NCBI GenBank assembly: GCA_966248875.1
Contig: CBINBI010000002.1
Location: 1-64,000, forward strand
Length of the DNA: 64,000 bases
From: Dokdonella_A sp966248875
GTDB taxonomy: Bacteria > Pseudomonadota > Gammaproteobacteria > Xanthomonadales > Rhodanobacteraceae
Direction of reading: 5' to 3'
In this document: positions 42,889 to 51,732 of the stretch, one piece after another
Numbering within the stretch: the stretch's first letter is position 1
Layout of the letters: the number at the start of each line of letters is the position of its first letter
The notes under the pieces: generated by a model
What the model was told of the DNA's origin: nothing
Seen by the model: only the letters and a program-made list of their open reading frames with translations
Database searches by the model: none
Made by a program: the position numbers and the translations under genes

Positions 42889-44280
42889 TCACTCGAGCAG
42901 AGCGTTGATCAGCGCGAGGTCCTTCACTTCGACGACGCCGGCGGCCTGCTTCAGCAGAAGGCCGTCGATGACGAAGGCGTGGCGCGCCTGCGAATAGTTC
43001 GACTGCGCCTGAAGCAGCGTCTGCTGGCTGATCAGCACGTCCACGATCGTGCGCGTGCCGACTTCGTAGCCCGCCTGCGTCGCCTCCACTGAGCTCTGCG
43101 CCGAAACCACCGCGGCCTTCGTCGCTTCCACTTCGCTCGCGCCGGCGATGACCGAGCGGAAGTTGTTGCGCGTCGCGGCCTCGATCTGGCGGCGGTTGAA
43201 TTCGTACTGATCCTGCGCGAAGTCGCGGTTGTAGATCGCCTGGCGCACGCGCGACTGCGTGAAGCCGCCGGTGAAGATCGGCACCGTCAGCGTGAGGCCG
43301 ATCGAGCTGCCCCACTTCGGGTCGCTCGAATCGTGGAACGAGCCTCCGCTGAAATCCGTGTCGCCCCAGCGCGGCGCGCGCGAATAGCCGACCTGCGCAC
43401 TCAGCACGGGAAGATGGCCGGCGCGCGCGGTCTTCACGTTCGCGTTCGCCGCGTCCACCTGGTAGGCCGCCGAGGCGAGCGTCGGATTCTGCTTCAGCGC
43501 AAGAGCGACCCACGCCTCCGGATCGTCCGGGTTGGGATGATCGAGCGGCAGGTCCTCGCGCAGCTTCTTGAACTCGCCCGGTTCCTTGTTGGTGAGCTGG
43601 CGCACGGCTTCGCGAGCCTGATCGACCGCGTTCTGCGCGCTGATCACGTTGGCGATCGCGGCGTCGTGCTGCGCCTTGGCGTCGTTGACGTCGGTGATAG
43701 CGGCGAGGCCCACCTCGAACCGCTGCTGCGCTTGCTCGAGCTGACGGTTCAGCGCTTTTTCGTTCGCATCGGCGAATTTCAGCGCGTCGAGCGCCGTGAG
43801 CACGTTGAAATACGCCTGCGCGGTGTCGACGATGAGCTGTTGCTGCGCGGCGTCGTACGTGGCCGAGCCGGCCTGCGCGCTGTACTCGGAAGACTTGAGC
43901 GCGGTCCAGCGGCTGATGTCGACGAGGCTCTGGTCCAGCGTCGCACCGAGCGAGCGAGAGTAAATCGTCGTCGTCGTGCCGTTGACCGGCACGTCGACGA
44001 AGCCGCTCGCGTTGTTCGGATCGGGGACCGTCACGAAGGTCTGGCCGTTGTCGCCGCCGTGCGTGCGCGTGAACGAGAGAGCCGCCGAGATCTGCGGCAG
44101 CAGCTGCGCGCGCGCCTGATCGACGTTCTCGTCGGTGGCTAGCTTGGTCGCCTCGGCGCCGGCGAGCGTCGGATCGGAGGCGCGGGCCTCCTGATAGATC
44201 TGCATCAGGTCGTCGGCGTGCGCGACGGGAACGCCCAGGGCCAGCATCAGGGCCAGCGAAAGGCAGCGGGTGCGCATCAT
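42889..44280 (-). CDS. tolC: TolC family outer-membrane efflux/secretion channel
   Basis: A 463-residue protein with signal peptide MMRTRCLSLALMLALGVPVA. The two halves of the TolC fold follow: DLMQIYQEARASDPTLAGAE with DENVDQARAQLLPQISAALS, and later NPTLASAAYQVDAANANVKT with ARAGHLPVLSAQVGY, the repeated outer-membrane-factor signature. It forms the outer-membrane exit duct for tripartite pumps and type I secretion; no pump genes are adjacent. The start is ATG 44280 or 44277, with GAGGAT upstream. It follows pcm by 40 bases on the same strand, so the two probably form an operon, an arrangement common in Xanthomonadales. Confidence 0.93.
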   Translation of the reverse strand: MMRTRCLSLALMLALGVPVAHADDLMQIYQEARASDPTLAGAEATKLATDENVDQARAQLLPQISAALSFTRTHGGDNGQTFVTVPDPNNASGFVDVPVNGTTTTIYSRSLGATLDQSLVDISRWTALKSSEYSAQAGSATYDAAQQQLIVDTAQAYFNVLTALDALKFADANEKALNRQLEQAQQRFEVGLAAITDVNDAKAQHDAAIANVISAQNAVDQAREAVRQLTNKEPGEFKKLREDLPLDHPNPDDPEAWVALALKQNPTLASAAYQVDAANANVKTARAGHLPVLSAQVGYSRAPRWGDTDFSGGSFHDSSDPKWGSSIGLTLTVPIFTGGFTQSRVRQAIYNRDFAQDQYEFNRRQIEAATRNNFRSVIAGASEVEATKAAVVSAQSSVEATQAGYEVGTRTIVDVLISQQTLLQAQSNYSQARHAFVIDGLLLKQAAGVVEVKDLALINALLE

Positions 44281-44320
44281 CGTGTCATCCTCGAAAGTCG
44301 GAAGGTTTTGCGCGAGGCGC

Positions 44321-44980
44321 TCACAGCGCGAAGCGGCGCGGCGGCTCGGCGTGCGTGAGGTACGGAAGATCGGTCTCGAACAGGCTTTCCTCGCGCCAGT
44401 GCGCGTCGTCGGCGCGCGTGAAGAGCAGCGCCTGCATCGCCGGCGATTCGCCGACAATCGCGAACAGGCGTCCGCCGGTCGCGACCCAGGAACGGAAGCG
44501 CTCCGGCAGCGCGTATACCGCGCCGGTGACGACGACGACGTCGTAGCGCTCCTTCGTGTCGAAGCCGCGCACCGCGTCGGCGACTTCGATGCGCACGTTG
44601 GTGGCGCCCGCGGCGGCGAGGCGCGAGCGCGCGGCGTCGGCGAGATCGGCGTGCAGCTCGATGCTGTCGACCTTGCCCGCGAGCCGTGCGAGGCACGCTG
44701 TGATGAAGCCGGTGCCGGTGCCGATTTCGAGCACGCGCTCCTCGCCGTTCAAGCCGAGCGCCTGCAGCATGCGGCCTTCGACCGTCGGTTTCATCATCGT
44801 CTGGCCGTGGCCGATCGGCAGGGCCAGGTCCGCAAACGCGAGATTGCGGTAGCGCGCCGGCACGAAATCCTCGCGGCGCACGGCGGCGAGCACGTCGAGC
44901 ACGCGCGGATCGAGCACTTCCCAGGGCCGCACCTGGTTCTCGATCATGTTCTGCCTGGCGATCTCGACGTTGGTCAGCAT
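44321..44980 (-). CDS. pcm: Protein-L-isoaspartate O-methyltransferase
   Basis: A 219-residue SAM-dependent enzyme that methylates isoaspartyl residues in aged proteins and so starts their repair. Visible motifs are NMIENQVRPWEVLDPRVLDV at the N-terminus, the SAM loop VLEIGTGTGFITACLA and the family block LPIGHGQTMMKPTVEGRMLQ, here with HGQTMMKP where E. coli has GQTISQP. A TTG at 44995 would add five residues; the ATG at 44980 is preferred. It is first in a pair with tolC. Confidence 0.93.
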   Translation of the reverse strand: MLTNVEIARQNMIENQVRPWEVLDPRVLDVLAAVRREDFVPARYRNLAFADLALPIGHGQTMMKPTVEGRMLQALGLNGEERVLEIGTGTGFITACLARLAGKVDSIELHADLADAARSRLAAAGATNVRIEVADAVRGFDTKERYDVVVVTGAVYALPERFRSWVATGGRLFAIVGESPAMQALLFTRADDAHWREESLFETDLPYLTHAEPPRRFAL

Positions 44981-45104
44981 GGAGGAATCCCGCAAGCAAA
45001 AAGGGGCAAAAGCATAGGCACTCGACTGGCGACCGGCAATCTACATTCGCTGCCGAGCCCGGTGTGCCGAAGTGCCGGAAGTCACCGCGCTGCCGCGGCG
45101 TTTT

Positions 45105-45470
45105 TCAGGCGGCTTCGCCATTACTCGCTCCATCGCCCGCCGCCAGCGCCTCGACGCGTTCGGGCAGCCTGCGCTGCACGCGAGCGGCGAGCCCCATGTC
45201 CAGTCGCGCGATCAGCGCGAGCGCGCTTTCGGTCGCGCGCCGGTCCGCGGCGAGCAGCAGCGACAGCCAGTCGGCGAGCCGCGTTCGGTCGTCCGCGGAC
45301 AGCGCGGACAGCGTCCGCCGCGCAGCCGAGCGCATCTGCGCGCCGCGAAATTCGCCGACGCGCCCGTGCGCGTCGATCAATGCGGCGTGCGCGCGCTGCG
45401 CGCGGCGCAGTTCCGTGCTCGCCGGCTGGGACGATGCCGCTTCGCCGGCCTTGCGTGCACAGGTGCTCAT
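45105..45470 (-). CDS. Small hypothetical protein, helical
   Basis: A 121-residue open frame with GGAGCT 6 bases before the ATG. The product is Ala/Arg/Leu-rich and predicted helical (RTRLADWLSLLLAADRRATE, SALALIARLDMGLAARVQRR). It has no signal peptide and no recognised domain. It lies between pcm and a TetR gene, upstream of pcm on the same strand. Other frames are also open here because of the high GC content, so coding is plausible but not certain. Confidence 0.4.
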   Translation of the reverse strand: MSTCARKAGEAASSQPASTELRRAQRAHAALIDAHGRVGEFRGAQMRSAARRTLSALSADDRTRLADWLSLLLAADRRATESALALIARLDMGLAARVQRRLPERVEALAAGDGASNGEAA

Positions 45471-45638
45471 GCGCGAGCTCCGCGCCCATGCGCGAGGTGT
45501 GGTGTCGGATGCGTCATCAAGGGCAAAGGTTGCATGGGCTCCTCGCTAGCAAGCGCTGCGCCAGCGGCAGCGGGCGCGATCCGTGCGCATCGACGTCCGA
45601 CCCGAACGCGATCGGATCCGCCGGCAGGATCCGAACAG

Positions 45639-45701
45639 AAAAACGCTCTCGCCCACGCCGCCCGAGTGCGGGGAGGGAGGGCCCGGGCGGCGCGGGGAGA
45701 G
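45639..45701 (-). terminator. Intrinsic terminator without an evident gene on its strand
   Basis: On the minus strand, arms 45682-45701 and 45646-45666 pair over about 19 bases with a single bulge (core CGCCGCCC/GGGCGGCG). They are followed after two bases by TTTTT (45639-45643). This is the most canonical intrinsic terminator seen in the window. The nearest upstream minus-strand gene is PilZ, which ends at 46670 behind the oppositely oriented TetR gene. Confidence 0.65.
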
Positions 45702-45874
45702 ACTTGAACCGACGGTCGGGACCGCCATCTGAAGGCTGCGGTCGAAGGTTTCGCGAGTTTTTCGATCGATCCCTGAAATCCTTCGCGGAAGCGGCGGGAC
45801 AGCACCGGCGCGCACCGTTACAATCCTTTTGAGAGTTGCCTTGCCCCTGGTTTGCGGCGCTACCGCAACATTCA

Positions 45875-45890
45875 TATACCGAACGGTATA
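45875..45890. promoter_or_regulatory. TetR-type operator palindrome TATACCG-AA-CGGTATA
   Basis: Two perfect 7-base half-sites are separated by AA. The left half overlaps a possible -10 box (TATACC) with TTGCGG 17 bases upstream (45852-45857). The palindrome lies 44 bases before the TetR start, so autoregulation is likely. Confidence 0.75.
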
Positions 45891-45933
45891 GTATTGAAAG
45901 TCGAGCCCGGAGTCCAGCTTTACCCGTGAAGCC

Positions 45934-46584
45934 ATGTCTTTAGCTGTCGCCAAGCCCTGCGGTCCGGGCCGCCCGAAGGATCTCGAGAAGCGCGCGGCGA
46001 TTCTTGCTGCGGCCAAGCACCTGTTCCCGCTCTGCGGATTCGAAGGCACGAGCATGGATGCGATCGCCGCCGAAGCTGGCGTGTCCAAACTCACGGTGTA
46101 CAGTCATTTCACTGACAAGGAGACGCTGTTCGTGGCCGCGATCCGCGCGCGCTGCGAGGATCAGGTTCCGGACACGCTGTTCGACGTCGACACGACAGGC
46201 CCGGTGCGCGGTCAGCTCGAAGCGATCGCTCGCGCCTTCCTCGGCCTGATCACGAGCCCCGAGGCGATTTCGCTGCACCGCCTGCTGACCTCCAGCGGCA
46301 ACACGTCGCCGAAGCTCGCCCAGCTCTTCTGGGAAGCCGGCCCGCAGCGCATGCGACAAAGCTTCGAGCAGTTCCTGAAGAAGGAAGTCGAAGCGGGCAA
46401 GCTCGAGATTCCGAACATCACGCGCGCCGCCTCGCAGTTCTTTGCGCTGCTCAAGGGCGAGCTGCACGCGCGGCTCCTCTGCGGCTGCGCGCAGTCGATC
46501 AGCGCGGAAGACATCGACGAGCACGTGAAGGCGACGGTGGATCTGTTCCTGCGTGCGTGCGAGCCCCGCCCCGCCAACGCGTAA
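45934..46584 (+). CDS. TetR/AcrR family transcriptional regulator
   Basis: A 216-residue repressor. The helix-turn-helix is at about 20-66 (ILAAAKHLFPLCGFEGTSMD, then AIAAEAGVSKLTVYSHFTDK). The C-terminal ligand domain includes a TetR_C-type stretch EAISLHRLLTSSGNTSPKLA and FLKKEVEAGKLEIPNITRAA, similar to AcrR-like regulators of efflux genes. The palindrome TATACCG-AA-CGGTATA upstream is its probable operator. No pump gene is adjacent; tolC lies 1.7 kb away on the other strand. The target set is therefore unknown. Confidence 0.92.
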   Translation: MSLAVAKPCGPGRPKDLEKRAAILAAAKHLFPLCGFEGTSMDAIAAEAGVSKLTVYSHFTDKETLFVAAIRARCEDQVPDTLFDVDTTGPVRGQLEAIARAFLGLITSPEAISLHRLLTSSGNTSPKLAQLFWEAGPQRMRQSFEQFLKKEVEAGKLEIPNITRAASQFFALLKGELHARLLCGCAQSISAEDIDEHVKATVDLFLRACEPRPANA

Positions 46585-46669
46585 GTTTTCGCCCGTCGGC
46601 CTCGACGCCCGTTTGCGGCTCCGATAGAGGAATCCGGCTTCCGCTTCCGCTCGCCGGAGCGAGGCAAGA

Positions 46670-47014
46670 TCAATCGAGCCGGTCGGACCCGCTCAGCCAG
46701 TCGCGCAGCACGACCCCGTCGGCCGGCGCCATGTCGATGATGCGGAACCCGACCCAGTGCTGGCCCGGCACGCTCGCCTCTTCGCTCCACTGCTCGTGCA
46801 CGCCGACTTCGATCGGGTGCAGGCGCCCGTGCTCGTCGGGCAGGTTGAACTGGAACTGGTAGAGCGCGTCATCCACCACCGGCCGGTTCGCAACCAGCAT
46901 CATCCCTTCGGCCGAGATGTTGCCGAGACGGCCTACTACCTCGCCGGTCAGCGTATTCGTGACCTGGATGATCACGCCCGGCGGCTTGCGTGGAGAGCGG
47001 CGGTGTTCGATCAC
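46670..47014 (-). CDS. PilZ domain protein (probable c-di-GMP receptor)
   Basis: A 114-residue single-domain protein. The c-di-GMP-binding residues are present as R-R-x-x-R (HRRSPRK) near the N-terminus and N-x-S-x-x-G (NISAEGMML) about 25 residues later. It probably senses cyclic di-GMP and acts through a partner. The start is GTG 47014; no ATG precedes the RxxxR motif, and the ribosome site is weak. It follows the DUF1631 gene on the same strand, with a large inverted repeat in the 118-base gap between them. Confidence 0.87.
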   Translation of the reverse strand: MIEHRRSPRKPPGVIIQVTNTLTGEVVGRLGNISAEGMMLVANRPVVDDALYQFQFNLPDEHGRLHPIEVGVHEQWSEEASVPGQHWVGFRIIDMAPADGVVLRDWLSGSDRLD

Positions 47015-47026
47015 GGCTGACGATCC

Positions 47027-47125
47027 GGGATTCGGGATTGGGGATTGGGGATTCGCAACGACGACCGTTTCCGGACGCGCGCGCGGCGCTGTCGTCCGAG
47101 TCCCGAATCGCCAATCGCGAATCCC
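47027..47125. repeat. Inverted repeat built from GGGATTCGGGATTGGGG-type units
   Basis: Two 28-base arms (47027-47054 and 47098-47125) are inverted copies matching at 24 of 28 positions around a 43-base centre. The single arm at 5539-5573 belongs to the same family. It lies in the gap after the DUF1631 gene and before PilZ and could form a long RNA hairpin between the two. Confidence 0.75.
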
Positions 47126-47132
47126 TGCCTTT

Positions 47133-49421
47133 TCACGCTGTCGCCCCCTGCGCCTGCGCTTCGCCGCCGGTGAGCTGCTTCAGCGAGCTCATGATGGCCT
47201 TCCAGGCGCGGTCGATCAGCGATTCGGAGCTGTCCGTCCAGATGCGCGCCTGCTTGCGCGCGATGTCGCGCGCGAGCTGCTCCAGCGTCTTCTCGTCGGT
47301 GCGCGCGCCGCGCTGGTTGACGAAGAGGCAGCGTCCGGTGAGTGTCGAGAACCAGGCGAGCTTGCGCCGCACCGTCGCGCCCTGCTGATTGGTCGTGAAC
47401 TCGAACCACGTGCCGAACGGCAGCGTGCGCAGCCGCTCGAGGATCTGCGTTTCCTCCGGCGTCAGGCTCAGCGCCGCGCGGGCGACCGCACGCACCGGTT
47501 CGGTCTGCTCGCCGCCGAGCCGCGCGCGCGATTTCAGCTTGAGCGCGAGCGCGGTCGCGCTTTCATCATCGTCGTTCGCCGCCGCATCTCCGGTTGCCTT
47601 GGCGGGCTCGCCCGGTTTCGCGGGATCGTTCGCAGCCTTGCTCGAAGCGGGGAACAGGCGACCGAGCACGGCGCGTACGTCGTCCCCGTGCAGTCCGACC
47701 TGCGACAGGCCGACATCGAGCTCCTGACGCAGCATCTTGTCGGCCGGCGTGTTCGCGTTCGGCTCGCGCCGCAGCAGCTGGTCGGCCACGGCCAGGCGCC
47801 GGTGGAACGCGCTCGAATCCTCGCCCTGGCGCAGGATCGTGAGCGCCAGCGCGTCCGTCCATGCCTGCTCGAGCAGCGTCTTCACCAGCGGCGACGGATT
47901 GCCTCGCTTGAGCAGCCGCTCGATCGCGGCGCGCGCGGTGTCGCGCGCGACATCGAGCTTCTCGCGTCCCTTGGCGGCGTCGACGTGCCGGCGCTCGGCG
48001 ACTTCGGCGCGCCGCGCCAGCAGCTGCATGTGCTGGCCGAGGTCGGACAGCAGCGAGCGGAACAGGTCGAGGTCGCCATCGAACTCGGAGCTGACCTTGT
48101 CCACGACCACGCGCATCTTCTCGGCGAGGCTCGGGTCCGCATCGTCGTCGTCCATCCAGCGCGCGCCGGTCTCGGCGATCGTGTTGAGCAGCATGCGCGC
48201 CGGATGCTCGCGCTGGGTGAAGAACGTCTTGTCGCTGAGCGCGACGCGCAGCACCGGCACCTGCAGCCGGCCAAGCAGCGACTGCGTGCTGGATTCGGCG
48301 CGCACGTTCTTGCCGATGAAGTCGAACAACATGCCGACCAGATCGACGGTGTCCCCGTCTTCCTCGGCCAGCACGGCGGGCCGGCCTTGGGGGCTCATCT
48401 GCCGGAGCTGCATCAGCAGGTCGTGACGCAGCGCCGCGGCATCGCGCGGCTTGCCGGCGCGCGCCTGCGCGAGATCGGGCCGGTGCTGGAGCGCACCGAG
48501 CACCGATTGCAGATCTTCGCGGCTGGCGAGATAGCCGTTCTCGACGTACGGCACGCTCGTGCCCTGCGCGCGGCGCCGCCCGGAGAGCAGCATGCGCAGC
48601 GTGCTGAAAAGCTCGGTGTCGCGCTGCTCGATCGAAGATTCATGCGTGCCGTCGGCGGAGGCTGCTGCCGTCGTGTCCGCCGGCGCTTCTGCCGCCGCTG
48701 GCGCCACTTCGGCCGCCGCACTTGCGGCTGCGCCTGAACCGTGCGTCCGCATCGCCGGCGACTGCAGATGCGGCAGGATCCGCTGCCCGGCGAGATAGCG
48801 GTTGATGGCGTCGTAGAACTCCCCGATCGGCAGCATCGCCACGCGATCGAACAGCCGATACGCGAGTACGCGGTATTCGACGCCGAGATCGAGGCACTGC
48901 GTCGCATGGCGCAATGCAGCCGCGAGCTGTGCGGGTCCGAGCGGCAGCACCTCTGTTTCCCAGACCGGGCTGCCGGCCAGCACGCCCACGCGGTGCGCCA
49001 GCGCGTAGAGAGCCTGGCTGTGCCGGATCTCGGACTTGCTGACGATTTCCTGCAGTGCGAGGTCTTCCTCGAGTACCTCCGCGTCGACCAGCTCGAGCTC
49101 CGCGCCGGGCGCGGGCCGGCGCGCCGCCTCCGGCGACTTGCCCGCAGAAGGATTGATGTAGGCAAGCGAGGACTCGACGTGGAGGAGGAACCGCGGCGCG
49201 ATGTCGGCGCGGCCGCGCTTGATCTCGCGCAGCGCCTCGAAGCGCGCGTGTTGCTGTTCGTTGCTGCGCGCGCGCTCGGCGAGCTTGAACAGCTCCTGCT
49301 CGAGCTCGTCCAGCGTGCGCGCGATGGCGTGCTCGAAATGCCCGGCCGCGCGCTGGAGCATGCCTTCCAGCAGCGAACGCACGCGGACGGGCAGGTCCGG
49401 CCGCTGCTTGAGCGACTTCAT
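47133..49421 (-). CDS. DUF1631 family protein
   Basis: A 762-residue, mostly helical cytoplasmic protein of the DUF1631 family, found in beta- and gammaproteobacteria. Recognisable blocks are RTLDELEQELFKLAERARSN, VEYRVLAYRLFDRVAMLPIG and the C-terminal LPFGTWFEFTTNQQGATVRR with LAWFSTLTGRCLFVNQRGAR, which resembles a small PilZ-like or SH3-like end domain. The function is unknown; proximity to PilZ hints at c-di-GMP signalling. The start at 49421 (MKSLKQRPDLPV) has GGGGAAGAGG just upstream. An in-frame ATG at 49469 has no ribosome site but cannot be excluded. Confidence 0.85.
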   Translation of the reverse strand: MKSLKQRPDLPVRVRSLLEGMLQRAAGHFEHAIARTLDELEQELFKLAERARSNEQQHARFEALREIKRGRADIAPRFLLHVESSLAYINPSAGKSPEAARRPAPGAELELVDAEVLEEDLALQEIVSKSEIRHSQALYALAHRVGVLAGSPVWETEVLPLGPAQLAAALRHATQCLDLGVEYRVLAYRLFDRVAMLPIGEFYDAINRYLAGQRILPHLQSPAMRTHGSGAAASAAAEVAPAAAEAPADTTAAASADGTHESSIEQRDTELFSTLRMLLSGRRRAQGTSVPYVENGYLASREDLQSVLGALQHRPDLAQARAGKPRDAAALRHDLLMQLRQMSPQGRPAVLAEEDGDTVDLVGMLFDFIGKNVRAESSTQSLLGRLQVPVLRVALSDKTFFTQREHPARMLLNTIAETGARWMDDDDADPSLAEKMRVVVDKVSSEFDGDLDLFRSLLSDLGQHMQLLARRAEVAERRHVDAAKGREKLDVARDTARAAIERLLKRGNPSPLVKTLLEQAWTDALALTILRQGEDSSAFHRRLAVADQLLRREPNANTPADKMLRQELDVGLSQVGLHGDDVRAVLGRLFPASSKAANDPAKPGEPAKATGDAAANDDDESATALALKLKSRARLGGEQTEPVRAVARAALSLTPEETQILERLRTLPFGTWFEFTTNQQGATVRRKLAWFSTLTGRCLFVNQRGARTDEKTLEQLARDIARKQARIWTDSSESLIDRAWKAIMSSLKQLTGGEAQAQGATA

Positions 49422-49764
49422 GACCTCTTCCCCGCTGCGAACTCCCGCGGCTGCGGATCGCTGACTCATGGCGCTTGCGCCGGCCTCCCCTGACTTGCCT
49501 GCGAGCCGTGTCAGCGCGCTGCCCGGCGCGCTCCGTTCCGTTTTCCCCATCCCCCGATGCGCCGCGCACGCACGACAACTGCGCCGGGGCATTCTGGCAC
49601 GTCCGCCCGGTGGCGAACAGCCGCCGCGACGAACGCTGCCGCCTCAGCCATGCGATTTTCATACCGGCCGGAGACGAGGCGCCGTCGCGGCAAACCGCGG
49701 TTTCCGCGCGGTTCGCCGCGAGCGGTGCGAGGCGTCGGCCGGAACGCGTCGCAATGCGACGATT
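49422..49764. other. 343-base gap between the DUF1631 gene and btuB
   Basis: This gap holds the DUF1631 promoter region and a short perfect hairpin, CGTCGC-AAT-GCGACG, just past the btuB stop. No convincing gene was found. In the plus direction the hairpin is followed by ATTTTAG, too short a T-run for a confident terminator call. Confidence 0.4.
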
Positions 49765-51600
49765 TTAGTGCGCTCGCGCCGGCTGCCAGACGATTTCGAG
49801 AAAGCCCGACAGGCCCGGCGTGTCATAGCCGCGCACCAGCGTGTACTCGCGATCGAACAGATTCTCGACGCGGCCGGTCAGGCTCCAGTCGGCGCCGAGC
49901 TCGATCGTCGCGCGGAGGTTCACGATCGCATAGCCCGGCAGCACGCTGCCGCCGATGTCGTCGGCTGGATCGGCGGCGATGAGCTCCGCGCCGGCGCGCA
50001 GGCGCTCGCCGAAGCGGCGCTCGGCGACGGCGGTGAGCTTGTTCCTCGGCCGGCGCAGGAGCGGTGCGTCGGTGGCATCGTCGCGCGCGTCCTGCCACGT
50101 GTACGCGGCGTGCAGCAGCCACGCATCGCTGCCGAAGTCCCAGGTCAGCTCCGCGCCGTCGATGCGCACACGCGCGAGGTTCTCGGCCTGGAAATTCGCG
50201 CCGGTGAAGCTGATCAGATCGCTCACGCGCGTGGAGTAGAGATTCGCGCCGAGTCGCTGCGCTGCGCTCGGCGTGAATTCGATGCCGAGCTCCGTGCTGT
50301 GCGAGCGCTCGGGATCGAGCGCCGGGTTGCCGGCGAACTGTCCGCCGTAGCCTGGCGAGAATTGCTCGTTCAGCGTCGGGCTGCGGAAGCCCTGGCCGTA
50401 GCTCGCATAAACGCGCACGAAGTCGCCGTGCCGCCAGCCGAGCGCGGCGGAACCCGTCGTCGCGCCGCCGAATTCACTGTTGTCGTCGTGCCGCAGCGAG
50501 ATTTCGCTGTCGAACGCGCCGAACCTGGCCTGCCAGCCGGCGAACAGGGCGCGATTGTCGCGGCTGTCGTCGTAGAGCGCCGCGCCGGCGAAGGTGTCGC
50601 GTGTCTCGCCGTGCTCGCGGACGAGATCGACGCCGGCGATCAGGCGCTGGCTCTCGCCGAGCCGGACTTCGTTCTGCCAGAGCAGGCTGTCGCGGCGCGT
50701 GCGGTATCGCGTGAAGAAGGTCGGCGTGGAGAGATCCTCGCGCGCGTTGCCGATCGAAAGGCGATGGCTCCAGTTCTCCGCGAGCGAGCCTTCGAGGCTG
50801 ACGGCGGCGTTCTGCTCGATCACGTTCGAGTTGCCCTGGTCGAACTCCACTTCGCTCTGGCTCCGGTACAGCGAAGCGGACAGCACCTGCTTACCGATCG
50901 CATAGGCGCCCCGTGCGGCGAGGTTCCTGTTGCGGAAGCCGTCGTCGTCCGGATCGAAGCTGCAGAACGGATCATCCGGTCCGTTGCAGATGTCGGGATT
51001 CGTCGCCGAGAACCCGCCGACATGGCGTGCGCCGACGATGACGCTGTAGCCGTTCGCGCCGTTCCAGTGGCCGATGCCGGCGCTGCCCTCGGCATCGCGA
51101 TAGCTGCCGTAGCCGAGCGCCACGCGCGGTGCGTCGAGCTTGCGCGTGAAGATCTGGATCACGCCGCCGATCGCGTCGGAGCCCCAGTAGCTCGCGCGCG
51201 GACCGCGCACGATCTCGATGCGCTCGACCGTGTCCAGCGGCAGCTGCTCGAATGCGAACGCGCCGGTGTTGACCGACGCGGAGCGCACGCCGTCGATGAG
51301 GACGAGCACATGGTTCGTGTTCGTGCCGCGCAGGAACAGCGAGGTCTGCTGCCCCGGGCCGCCGGCGCGGTAGAGATCGACGCCGGCTTGCAGGCGCAAG
51401 AGATCGATGACATCGCGAGCGCCGCTCGCGTCGATGTCCTCACGCGTGATGATGCTGACGTCCGCCAGCGTGTCGTCGACGGTTTCGGCGACGCGCGACG
51501 CGGTCACCTGGACAGTCGGCTGGACTTGCACTTCGTCGGCCCGCGCAGCGGCGGACGCGACGACGGCTGCAAAAAGCGGAAAAACAAGGGAACGCAACAT
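49765..51600 (-). CDS. btuB: TonB-dependent vitamin B12 outer-membrane receptor
   Basis: A 611-residue protein with signal peptide MLRSLVFPLFAAVVASAAAR. A TonB-box-like segment (PTVQVTASR) follows, then a plug domain with GARDVIDLLRLQAGVDLYRA, SLFLRGTNTNHVLVLIDGVR and RIEIVRGPRASYWGSDAIGG, all strongly BtuB-like. A 22-strand barrel ends in a short C-terminal strand (LSGFLEIVWQPARAH). It imports cobalamin with energy from TonB. The start at 51600 has GAGGAG 8 bases upstream. A complete cobalamin riboswitch directly upstream confirms the substrate and gives the control. No ABC transporter for B12 is in the window. Confidence 0.95.
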   Translation of the reverse strand: MLRSLVFPLFAAVVASAAARADEVQVQPTVQVTASRVAETVDDTLADVSIITREDIDASGARDVIDLLRLQAGVDLYRAGGPGQQTSLFLRGTNTNHVLVLIDGVRSASVNTGAFAFEQLPLDTVERIEIVRGPRASYWGSDAIGGVIQIFTRKLDAPRVALGYGSYRDAEGSAGIGHWNGANGYSVIVGARHVGGFSATNPDICNGPDDPFCSFDPDDDGFRNRNLAARGAYAIGKQVLSASLYRSQSEVEFDQGNSNVIEQNAAVSLEGSLAENWSHRLSIGNAREDLSTPTFFTRYRTRRDSLLWQNEVRLGESQRLIAGVDLVREHGETRDTFAGAALYDDSRDNRALFAGWQARFGAFDSEISLRHDDNSEFGGATTGSAALGWRHGDFVRVYASYGQGFRSPTLNEQFSPGYGGQFAGNPALDPERSHSTELGIEFTPSAAQRLGANLYSTRVSDLISFTGANFQAENLARVRIDGAELTWDFGSDAWLLHAAYTWQDARDDATDAPLLRRPRNKLTAVAERRFGERLRAGAELIAADPADDIGGSVLPGYAIVNLRATIELGADWSLTGRVENLFDREYTLVRGYDTPGLSGFLEIVWQPARAH

Positions 51601-51608
51601 GAACCGGA

Positions 51609-51677
51609 CTCCTCGATCGCACACCCGCGTAGCCAGGCGACGAGGAGAAGAGGGATGGCCGAGGCGGCAGGCCTCGT
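51609..51677 (-). promoter_or_regulatory. Expression platform of the btuB riboswitch (competing anti-SD stems)
   Basis: On the minus strand the btuB ribosome site CGAGGAG (51609-51615) is perfectly complementary to CTCCTCG at 51641-51647. The same CCTCGT block (51640-51645) can instead pair with ACGAGG at 51672-51677. That ACGAGG also belongs to a local hairpin, with 51660-51665 pairing 51671-51676. These mutually exclusive pairings would switch translation on or off. Confidence 0.6.
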
Positions 51678-51732
51678 GCCCGCCCGCCGCCCGCCGCAGC
51701 GCCTGGAGCCATTGCGCCGGCGAATGCGCCGG

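Larger units (their letters stand above)
45471..45933. other. 463-base gap: terminator, putative promoters and operator, no convincing gene
   Basis: This stretch holds a strong minus-strand hairpin with a T-run (45639-45701), a TACAAT box at 45819-45824 and a TetR-type palindrome at 45875-45890. No open frame with a ribosome site and plausible composition was found. A short RNA on the minus strand between the palindrome and the terminator is possible. Confidence 0.5.

Noticed and set aside
45700..45750. tRNA-like fragment (GGTTCAAGTC on the minus strand)
   Set aside because: The stem does not close into a T-arm and no other tRNA arm was found. The neighbouring hairpin is better explained as a terminator.
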